From Osedax fenrisi (taxonomy: Eukaryota; Annelida; Polychaeta; Sabellida; Siboglinidae): a stretch of 64,000 nt of DNA. Under the pieces are notes generated by a model. It did no database searches. It saw only the letters and a list, made by a program, of their open reading frames with translations, and was not told the origin of the DNA. Location: contig OZ025244.1 of the NCBI GenBank assembly GCA_964019155.1, positions 21,185,376-21,249,375 on the forward strand, given 5' to 3'. Made by a program: the position numbers and the translations under genes. Positions within the stretch are counted from its first letter, which is position 1. Each line of letters opens with the position of its first letter. Below are positions 52,400 to 62,280 of this stretch, one piece after another.

Positions 52400-53400
52400 T
52401 TATACTACCTAAAACTTACATATTATCACCATATATCTATAAAATATCTAATATATTTTTTCTGTATTCGTTATTTTTATCTCGTTTTATCTTGACATTA
52501 TTATAATAACCTACTTTTATCGGAAAGAGTTTTCCGTATAACTATAGTTTGAATTAATTCTGCATAATTATAACTATCTCATATATTTAATACACACATG
52601 TATTATAGTTATATCTAAATAAAATTGTAAATATTAAATAAATATATTCTTAAAACATTATTAATAGTAGCAAATATTATAGTTTTAGCTTATATATGAA
52701 TGAATGAATGAATAATATTTATTTTACTTATATTACATATGTATGGTATATAAGTCATATACCATACATAAATAATTAATACACATGGCATATATATAAA
52801 ATTCAATATAGTTCTATAATAAGTAAAAAAGGAATCCTTTAATAGATATATTATTTCAATAAAGGATTCCAAATAAAATATAAGAATAAAAGAACAAAAA
52901 CAAATGAAATATGATTATAACATATGTTATATAACTATAATAATATATAATACAATTAAATTACATAGTGAATCAAATAGTTCCAATCTCCTGTGCGGTA
53001 CAACATGTACACATTAAATTCCCGAATGGCCCTTATCGGCTACATGTCTTGGTGTATTAGTCCAAAAGGATTTTATTGGTATATAATATATTTCTATATT
53101 AGAAAACCCATATTAGAATAAAATTAGATGTCTCAATATTTACTTATATAGTATTTTTTTAACTTATTTAAAAAAATACTATAAGTAATTGAATTTGTTA
53201 TATTTAAATAAAACGTATTCAAAAGAATACATGCAGAAATATATAAACATTTAATCTTTGTATTGAGTTTACTCATTTTAATATAGAATAATTTTCATTT
53301 CTAAAACTGTACTATAGTAACTAAAAAAATATACCTATGTATATTTTTTATATATTTAACTTGTACAATATTAGGTAAATTATTATGAAATGCTTTATAC
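52400..53400. other. AT-rich stretch with small hairpins
   Basis: No gene is recognised. It holds a GAAT tetranucleotide run (52698-52714), a palindromic tatggtatataagtcatatacc block near 52743, and a hairpin with ggaatccttt/aaaggattcc arms (52831-52870). The tetranucleotide run could be the 3' tail of the LINE fragment to the right. Confidence 0.55.
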
Positions 53401-53448
53401 ATATAATTTAACATATACACTTTTTTTAAGTCATTGAATTTTAGAATA

Positions 53449-54240
53449 TTAATTTTTTATAAATATAATCAATATTTTAAGACGATTTATCTTATAAATA
53501 ATTCGCAGGGATCTGTTCTGTAAAACATTAATAGACGTAGTATTCGATATATACGCTTGACCCCATATTTGAATACAATAAGATAACGAATATACGAATA
53601 ACGATTTAAATATAATTAATAAGGCAGAAGCATTTAACTTATTTTTAAATTTATGAAAAACCGAGATTATTTTCGATAATTTACATCTTAATGAATGTAT
53701 ATATCTTTTCCAATTTAATTTGGAATCAACATACACACTCAAAAACTTCACATAATCTACTTGCTCTATTACATTTTATCTAATACATATATCTAATTGA
53801 CTATAAAATTATTAAAAATCAAATGATTAGTATTTTTTATATTAAGATATAATTTATAAACCAATTTATTTTAATCATTTTTAATTAATTAAATTTTCTA
53901 ATGATACTATAGTATCAGATTTAAATATAAAACTGGTATCGTCTGCAAATATAATAGGAGATAAATCCTTATCAATATACGAAATATAATTTATATATAT
54001 ATTATAAACAACATGGGTCCCAGAACAGAACCCCGAAAAACTCCCATTTGTATAGGTAATAATGATGAATTACTATTATTAAAAATAACTAATTGTTTCC
54101 TAAATAGATAACTTTTTATAAGCTTTAAACATACACATCTAATTCCAATATTTCTAAGTTTATTAATTATAATATTATGATCAATGGTATCAAAATCGTT
54201 TGACAAATTTAGTGATATATCATTAAACATTTTAATTTAC
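53449..54240 (-). pseudogene. LINE reverse transcriptase fragment
   Basis: On the - strand, a frame at 53991-54230 has DTIDHNIIINKLRNIGIR and FRGSVLGPMLFIIYI. PIIFADDTS at about 53945-53970 is the catalytic site. A frame at 53449-53751 has YVDSKLNWKRYIHSL and CIQIWGQAY. It resembles the CR1/L2-like elements elsewhere in the window but is too short to classify. Confidence 0.85.
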
Positions 54241-54299
54241 TATCTAAATTATCAGTTACTTCTTTTATTGAGGCACTGACAGCATCAATAAAATGAAGA

Positions 54300-55800
54300 A
54301 AAAAAAGACTTTACTCAATAAATAATAATGATATTTACTATTTAACATATTAAATAATATACGCTATATTTCCGTAGTATGATCGTATAAGATATATAGA
54401 CATTATGTAGGCTATACAGAAAGTGTAATAGCAATAGAGACGGTGGAGGGAATGCTGCTAATTATAATACAGAGAAATATTCCCACATGTTTTATTAGCC
54501 TAATTATATTATCATTCTCACTAAATCTCACTAAATATCGATATATAACATACACACCATACAAGTATCGGTACAGTATATAAGTATAGTAAAAAAATAC
54601 AATATAGGGGATAGCTGGAAATGTTAAATCACCTTCTCGTTTGACTAAGTAAATCGAATTTATAAATATACTAATTTCTATAGAATTTCGTATTATAATA
54701 ATGTTGATAACGCAATATTATTTTTAATTAATCAAATCTGCAATAACAAATTTCAAAGTGGGTCATCGTATAAGGAGGCTGTGATGTCTACACGGTAAAT
54801 ATCTACAACGATGAATCATCGTATATTACGTAATACTTCTATGACGTAATGATAGGGTGGTCGTATTAAAATATATGGATTCGAACCTGGGACGACAAAA
54901 TCGTTACTAACTCGTGAACGAGACTCTAAGAATATGTTATTTGCCGCGTAAACTTGCCCTATAATAGGAAAGACATGTATAACTTAAGAGTCGTACTAAT
55001 TCACTGATCGGGTACATCATTATGTTGTATACTAATCAGTTTTAGTTAAGCTGTCATCATTTTCTAATGTCAATTAAGCTCTTAGAATTTTTATTAAATT
55101 ATTAATCGTCGTATATTATGATATTATTTTTAATTACTCAGAAATTAACTGTAAGTAATATAAATACAAGTAATATAATATATAATAATTATATTAGATA
55201 TGATTATTCATTATTTTTTATATATTGAATAAACTTTTTAATACATTATTTTAAAATTGAATATTATTTATACTGGGGATACGTATACTGGACATTCTAA
55301 ACTAAATTCTGCATATTTGTTGGTTCAATTTAACAGATTGCAATTTAACATTTAATTATTAAGATATTAAAAATAAATATTATTTTATTATGTTGTTAAC
55401 TTAATATATTGTTATATATCAAGTGTCTTCTATATAAGCTACAATTTTATAATAATAATTTAAGTATGTTTTAATTAGTAATAAATATTCCATAATATTT
55501 TTAAAGCTATACTTATATTGTCTGTATTTTGAAATGCTAATACATGTGTATACTAACATATGATTATATTTAAAAAACACAAAAGACGCAAAGTTGTAGT
55601 TATTTTTAAATTATAGATTGCGATATTTATAATCTCTTTTATTAGAATTGTATTAGCTGAAATGAAGATTATATTTTTGATAATAATGTACAGTTGCTCA
55701 ACATATTAAACTCTCCCCATGTAAAGATATATAACTGCAGCACATTGATAAACGAAGTTTCGATACAAATAGTGTTTAGTTATATGTGAAATTCAATCAA
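54300..55800. other. AT-rich stretch with a box-B-like site
   Basis: No gene is recognised. At 54884-54894 the - strand reads GGTTCGAATCC, a perfect tRNA box B with a possible T arm, but no matching acceptor or D arm was found. It may be a SINE remnant. Confidence 0.5.
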
Positions 55801-55837
55801 ACTAATTTTTACATGTATATATATATATATATATATA

Positions 55838-57288
55838 ACTTACCGGATCGGGATTGATTCCCGATTTTCTTCCACGTGGTCCTATATATTATTTCTGTCT
55901 TTAGTTCTTCAGTCGTCAGTCCCGTATCATCACATAGCTGTTTTACATAGGTTTTTCTCGGTCGTCCAGGCTTTGTTGTTCCATGGTTCGGCGTCCATGG
56001 AACACAACAAAACAACTTTTATGATTTATTCTTCACTTCGAAAACAATGGCCTGCGTGTTCTTCATATATGTATTGTACGCGTTAGTGGTGCAATATTTC
56101 CGTAAAGGCGAATCTTTGTTGGATACTCTTTCTATGATATATTTAATATGGCTCTCAACATTCTTGTATAAGTTCCATCTAGCTTTTTCTCATGTGTTTA
56201 GTTAGGGTCTAAGCTTTAGAACCGTATAATAAAACTGATTCTACCACGGCTCTGAAGAAATTCCTCTTTAAAGTTGTGTTGAGTTGTGATTTCCATATGG
56301 ATCTTAATTTGTCTAGAGCTGCCCATGATTTAGCTATTCTTATTTTGATTTCTTTATCGTTTGATTCTATTTCGCTTTCGAGATAACTGAAATTATCGAC
56401 ATTTTTCAAGAATTCATCATCTATAGATTTTACGATTTTATTCAAGTTTATGTTCATATGTTGTATCTTTTTAACATTTACTTTGAGACCTACTGTTATC
56501 CCACTTCTTCTAAGACATTCAGTAGTTTTTCAATATTTCTGCCAGAATCTGCAAATATTACAAGATTATCAGCATAATCTGCATCTATAATCTTAGTTGC
56601 TGGATATCTTCGTAATACGTTTTTTCGATAGTGTTAGGCCTAGATCTTTATTTTCGTCAATATATGTTCTTAATATGTAAGTGAGTGTAATAATAAGTAA
56701 TACTATTGCCAGAGTATCCCATTGTAGAACACCTGCATTTATATCAAAATATTCTGTGTCACCATAAGGTGATCGTACAATTGATTTAGTATCTCTATAT
56801 GGTATCATAATTGCGTTGATTATCTTAGTTGGAATACCGAATGACTTACTAATTTGTGCCATTTTATCTTTGTGTATTGAGTCGAAAGCTTTAGAGAAAT
56901 CTACAAATATTAAGCTTGTTACAAGATTATTTTCTTTAACACCTACGATTATCAATCTTACAGTTAGAATTTATCCGACGGTTGATCTGTTATTTATGAA
57001 ACCATTTTGATTTGGTCTGAGGATCTTATCTAGGGTAGGTTGTATTATTTCTCTTAGTAGCGTATTATATATTTAAGCCGCGATGCATGTTGGTATAATA
57101 CCTGTATACTTGTCTGTTAAAGTGAGGTCACCCTTCTTTGGGAATGGGAAGATGCACCATTTCGTCCAGTATTTAATCATCTTCTGAGAGTATAAATCGT
57201 TGCAGAATTTTAGTAATATGTGATTGAAGTGACCTGTCTTCCAAACTTCAGCTGGTATTTCATCTAATCCGGCGGTTTTATTTTTATT
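55838..57288 (-). pseudogene. Decayed 3' half of the RTE-like LINE
   Basis: Frames on the - strand with FVDFSKAFDSIHKDKM (56593-56955), the SWAALDKLRSIWKSQL segment (56209-56457) and GRPRKTYVKQLCDDTGLTTE (55809-56015) match the intact element. It is broken by several shifts and stops, 5'-truncated near 57288, and ends in one GGTAAG before (AT)n. Confidence 0.9.
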
Positions 57289-57417
57289 CTATATATAAGC
57301 ATTAATGCTTAATATAATTATATTTATAAAACAAACTTATTTGTATGCTATATATTAAAAAGAATGCATTTGATAGATCGATGATTCATCATTACACCAA
57401 CAGTAGTCTTATATAAG

Positions 57418-57442
57418 CTAAGATAAGATAAGATAAGATACA
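57418..57442. repeat. (AAGAT)n tract
   Basis: Five AAGAT units followed by acattttattattgtaat. On the - strand this reads as a short sequence ending in TATCT repeats, which could be the 3' tail of an otherwise lost non-LTR element. Confidence 0.7.
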
Positions 57443-57449
57443 TTTTATT

Positions 57450-58390
57450 ATTGTAATCATTATAAAAGAAAAACAATAAATGGACAAATAAAATATTCAG
57501 AAGACTTTCGAGGTATTTGACCTTAAATCGTCCGATATCTTTGTAGAAGAAATAGAGAGAGTCGTCTGCTCGTAATTAATCATTTTATCGGGCGATAATG
57601 AGATCATAACAATAATAATAAAGAGTTAATCGTATCTCAATCGATCAAAGCGCTCATTCCGATTGCACCCTACCGTAGTAGGGTTTTACCCGAGCGTGTA
57701 TAACGAATTTAGACTTTATGAGAGGGCCTCGAAAACAATTAACTAAACATCGAAGGGAGTGTATTTAAAATTCGCGTCCTGACACGTTACGAGAAAGAGT
57801 CGCGAGTATTTCCAATACTAATCGATAGGGTACCCGCTACACACCCTCACACATAGGTACATACCGCGTACTTAATTAAGCCGCGGTATAATCTGCGATA
57901 CTTCGTTACCGGCCGTGGCTAGGGTGTGAATATTACGTAATTACTGTGTGTGAATGGTGGTTGGCAGCAGGGAGGCAGCACTAGTCCAAACAAATTCGGC
58001 CACTAAACCACGCCCACCGATATAGTTGAGTGACAGGTGACGATCACGCGCGGCGCGCTCGCTCTTTCTCTTACAAGGTAGTTGTAGATCTAGTCTACAT
58101 CCGAACAATGGAAATAACGGAATCCGTGACGTTAGAGTAGCAAAGATCGCCGACATATAGGGAGAACGCGAATATCTCGATACAAACACGAGAGATATAT
58201 ATTTACAAATAGCAGACGATATTTATTCATAATTATATATTTAGCAATGACGAGATGATAACAAAACTATAATATATCTTTATATAGATAGATAGCTAGA
58301 CGACTCTTATATAATCATTAGGAGGCTGCGATATCATCACAAAGGAATAGGATACAATAATATAGGAGGCTGAGCTGATCACAGCACGAG
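57450..58390 (+). promoter_or_regulatory. Probable promoter and 5' UTR region of the sulfotransferase gene
   Basis: Noticeably less AT-rich and less repetitive than the DNA to the left, with a GC-rich patch at 58038-58060. The last 80 bases before the ATG hold a repeated taggaggctg-type sequence. No TATA box or start site can be fixed from sequence alone. Confidence 0.35.
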
Positions 58391-58776
58391 ATGGACGTGG
58401 TTAAGTGTCTTCCTACAACGTGTCACGGGACTAAATCTAACCCATCGGACCCCCACCACCCCCATCCCCATCAGCCCCACCACCGGATACTGTACGCGTT
58501 GACCATGAGTCTAGCCTTCCTCCTGGTGGTGATACTGGTAGTAGCCGTGTGTCCGCAACGCCCGACCGTCCAGTCCGTACCAGCCCCCACCGCTACTGAC
58601 CACCACCACCGGGGTAAGTGGAGAAGACGGCTGCCCACCGCTCTGATAATAGGGGCTAAGAAGAGTGGAACCCGAGCCCTACTGGAGTTCACACGCGCCC
58701 ATCCGCACGTTCGTGCCTACGCTCAAGAGGCGCACTTCTTCGATAGGAACTACCACAAAGGCCTCGAGTGGTATAG
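58391..58776 (+). CDS. HS3ST-like: Heparan sulfate glucosamine 3-O-sulfotransferase, exon 1
   Basis: These enzymes transfer sulfate from PAPS to the 3-O position of glucosamine in heparan sulfate, in the Golgi lumen. The encoded part is 128 codons plus 2 nt. Residues 1-31 are a His/Pro-rich cytosolic tail, about 33-53 a hydrophobic signal anchor (type II membrane protein), and 54-79 a stem. From about 80 the sulfotransferase domain starts: LPTALIIGAKKSGTRALLEF is the PAPS 5'-phosphosulfate-binding loop, and EAHFFDRNYHKGLEWY includes the conserved Glu of the ExHFFD motif. The exon ends in AG before a GTTAGT donor, in phase 2, within the conserved position after WYR. The rest of the domain is not in the window, so later exons lie beyond 64000. 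The ATG has G at -3 and G at +4. The closest relationship within the family (HS3ST1 to 6 types) cannot be decided. Confidence 0.9.
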
Positions 58777-58955
58777 GTTAGTTTGGGGTTTAGTTAGGGC
58801 TAGGTTAGGTGTAGCTGTAAGTAAACGGGGTAAGTATGGGTTAGGCTTCGATCTCCACTATCACAGGAGCCTCGAGTGGTATAGGTTAGTTAGGGGTTTA
58901 GTTAGGGGTAGGTTAGGTGTAGCTGTAAGTAAACGGGGTTAGTATGGGTTTAATA
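58738..58955 (+). repeat. 108-bp tandem duplication across the exon 1 splice donor
   Basis: The stretch with ctcgagtggtataggttagt and the following intron start occurs twice, 108 bp apart. Copy 1 encodes FDRNYHKGLEWYR. Copy 2 encodes FDLHYHRSLEWYR in the same frame, because 108 is 36 codons. Each ends at an equivalent donor (after 58776 and after 58884). The two copies differ mostly in the coding part. Confidence 0.92.
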
Positions 58956-59015
58956 TATGTTTTAGTTTCTTGTTTTATTGTTATTTGTATCCATTATTAT
59001 AACTTTATTTTTACT

Positions 59016-59057
<42 letters not shown>

Positions 59058-59568
59058 TATTTATTTGTATTCTAACTATTTTAATATTTAAAATTTGACT
59101 TTATATTTATATTTTACTTTTCTTTTGAAATTTATAATTTTATTTTACTCTATTTTTACTTTAATAAGTTTGTTATTTTCCATTCCTTTTGCTGACAGGT
59201 AGATATCTCGATAAGTTCAGTGAACTTCTATATCTACCTGGGTTCACTCTCGTTTCTTACGAGGAATCAATCTGATTATTATTATATTATTATTACTATA
59301 TATCGATACATATATTCAGTATTCTTTACGTTCGATATATATATAGGTATACCTATAGGCATATATTGTATACATACACTGTTTACTATACAGCAGTATA
59401 TTAGCATAGGTATTACATGTCGTAGTGTAAGACGCGTTCGTGTCAGTGTGAACATGGGTGGATCACACACACACAAGTAATAACTATTAATACACAGCGA
59501 GGAGAAGATTATCATGCTAGATGAATTTATTGTTATTATATATCGATAGTGTATTACTGTTATGAATG

Positions 59569-59602
<34 letters not shown>

Positions 59603-59613
59603 AGTATATCGCG

Positions 59614-59676
<63 letters not shown>

Positions 59677-59862
59677 AAGATCAATTATCACACTATAATG
59701 ACTAACAATAGGTCCTATTCATTCTAAATATATAATTAGTCGTTCTTCATAGGTATTGCTTTATATAGTATACTATATATGTATACATATAGTACATGTA
59801 TATATAAGCGTATTTAATATCTATAATAACATATATTGATATACATTATATTGATAAATAAA

Positions 59863-59902
<40 letters not shown>

Positions 59903-61177
59903 TATATATATTTATATATATTTATATATGATATATTTATATCCAATACGTGATATTATATCTGTATTTCCATAGATTTAAGTATATATACTTGCTTATG
60001 AGATGACGTATTTATTAGATTAGTTAGAAATTAAATGTAAATATGATTACTAATTATTTAATATACATTTAATATATTATAAACATACATAATATACACA
60101 TATATGATTATTAATACACCCCAGTGACTCCATTGTTCTATTATCTATGTACATTGGTGGTATTGTTGTCAAAAGATAACATTATAACTATTTACATTAA
60201 ATAAATTAATTAAATCCTAAATTCCTATACATATATGTATAATGCATATAATGACATATAACAATGCTATAACATATAAAACGTCTCAATACTAAATCTA
60301 GGCATTGAATCTTGTGAAATAATGACATAATCACATTATAATGTCATCATATATACCCCCATCCATTCACACCTATCAATATGTGTACATACACACTCAC
60401 ACACACACATACACACACACACATACACAAATGCATGCTATAATATACCTGCTAGTAACAATGGGTAATAACAATGGTAATAACAATAGTTAATTATAAC
60501 TATTAAATAATCTAAGTGTTTGACGGCATTGCAAGTATTGATAATATTTACTATATACGTGACATTGCAGGCTAACTATGCTTATATATACATTTTGTAT
60601 ATATATAATTACAACAATAATTAATAATATTATATATATATAGTAGTAGTAACTATATAGACTAATACGGTATTACTATATTTAGTAATAGATTACTAGT
60701 TAATATACTAGCTATACTAGTGCATCAACCTATATGTAAGGTATCTATATATGTCATTGTAATATGTTACATATGCACATATTGATCACAGATAATAATT
60801 ATAATACATACTATAATAAGAGATAGTATTACTTATGATTAAAACAGTGATTAATATGTATTACATATCTTTAAATTTCTGATTATACTCATATATAATT
60901 AATGGAATATATTGATTGTTTCTATTCTAAATTTAGTATATATATATATAAGTATAACCTTTTAGCAGTATGTATGCGTGATATCATTCAGACTATATGA
61001 TACAGTATACATCTGTAACGGTTTCCATTGTTAAATATTCATTAGGTATTGATTTTGTTTTTATATAAAACTTACCTTCAAGAGAATTCTAATCGATGTT
61101 ATCAATATCGTATCCGGGTTTATATATGACGTAATATTGTACCTGTACTTAGAGCTACTTTACTATTTATCCTATTC

Positions 61178-61222
<45 letters not shown>

Positions 61223-62160
61223 CACACACGTAAACCCAATACTTATTATACACTCCATCAATGTAATCGACCACTGTAATCCATATTTATTTAGCGATCG
61301 TTCCCCAAGGCTCTACATGCTTACACTCTGTACCATCAGCCTCCGTCTTACCATCCTTGTCATTCTCCATCTCATCATCAATATCAGTCTCTTCCTCCCC
61401 AGCCTCCTATAGATAATCTAATCATTTATTGCCACCATGTTTTATCAGCTATAATGATGAATCTCTAAGACAATGACATCTGATACTGCATCTTATTATG
61501 CACCCTATTAAATATCGCTATCTATATATACTTATAAGTACCATTACACTTTTACAATATACAGTTTATACTGTAAATTGTATACTATATCTGTACATTG
61601 TACATTTTGTGTATACTCTGTAGATATTTAGTTTAGAGTACTCGTTAACGCAGTGGTACTGCGGTACCGGGGTCCAGGTAGTAAAGTAACGAATCATCCG
61701 TGACTATAGTAACGAATGATTCGTTACTTTAATACCCGAACCCCGGTAATATATTACTTACCTTAACGTTATGTTTATGTTTAAATTAACATTCAATCAT
61801 TACCTATATGTGTATATGTGTCCTCCTTCCCCTCGGATATCAGTGTAAGATAGGTATACCTGTAGATGTCTTATTATAATACGAACTGTTATATATGAAT
61901 TATAACATGACTTATACATATAGGTAGGCCACACAGCTGTCGCGTAAGTCATAACTATAATGGTATACCATACAATCGTATATATATATATATACGATTA
62001 TATTCGGTATATCTATAGACAGATTACGTCATCATATATGTGTATTACGGTATCGTAACGATGTGGTAATAATTATATATATATATAGTTATTACTTACA
62101 CGATCAAAACAACGGTGGATTTACACGGAGGAATTATAATACACATAAATAAGTTACTAG
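58943..62160 (+). other. Probable intron 1 of the sulfotransferase gene
   Basis: AT-rich, with several long (AT)n tracts (59578-59602, 59621-59670, 59868-59899, 61186-61217), a (CA)n patch at 60393-60425 and a 33-nt-arm hairpin at 61665-61748. No exon-like frame with sulfotransferase similarity is visible. That it is intron is an inference from exon 1 to the left. Confidence 0.6.
61665..61748. repeat. Inverted repeat with 33-nt arms
   Basis: taccggggtccaggtagtaa at the left pairs with the right arm ending acccgaaccccggta with about four mismatches. The inner part gtaacgaatcat/atgattcgttac is exact. The loop is 18 nt. It is GC-richer than its surroundings and resembles a small foldback element. 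Confidence 0.85.
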
Positions 62161-62248
62161 AGAAAGAGAAAGTGAGAGAGATAGAGATAGGTAGAGAGAG
62201 AGATAGACATAGAGATATAGAGAGAGATAGAGAGGGAGAGACTACTGT
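62160..62248. repeat. Purine-rich (GAGATA) tract
   Basis: A degenerate GAGA/GATA tract of about 85 bp directly left of the (GTT)n that borders the terminal LINE. Low-complexity sequence; frames on either strand are not genes. Confidence 0.85.
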
Positions 62249-62269
62249 TGTTGTTGTTGTTGTTGTTGA
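62248..62269. repeat. (GTT)n at the 3' end of the terminal LINE
   Basis: Seven TTG units directly abut the 3' end of the - strand LINE, only 12 nt from its stop codon. The arrangement matches the LINE in unit B. Confidence 0.9.
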
Positions 62270-62280
62270 TTGCGGCAGCG

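Noticed and set aside
58797..58942. Telomere-like TTAGG repeats after the sulfotransferase exon
   Set aside because: Only loose TTAGG-like stretches occur and they are explained by the 108-bp duplication of the intron start.
59220..59480. 86-codon frame as exon 2 of the sulfotransferase
   Set aside because: The translation has no similarity to the expected downstream sulfotransferase sequence and runs through AT-rich low-complexity DNA.
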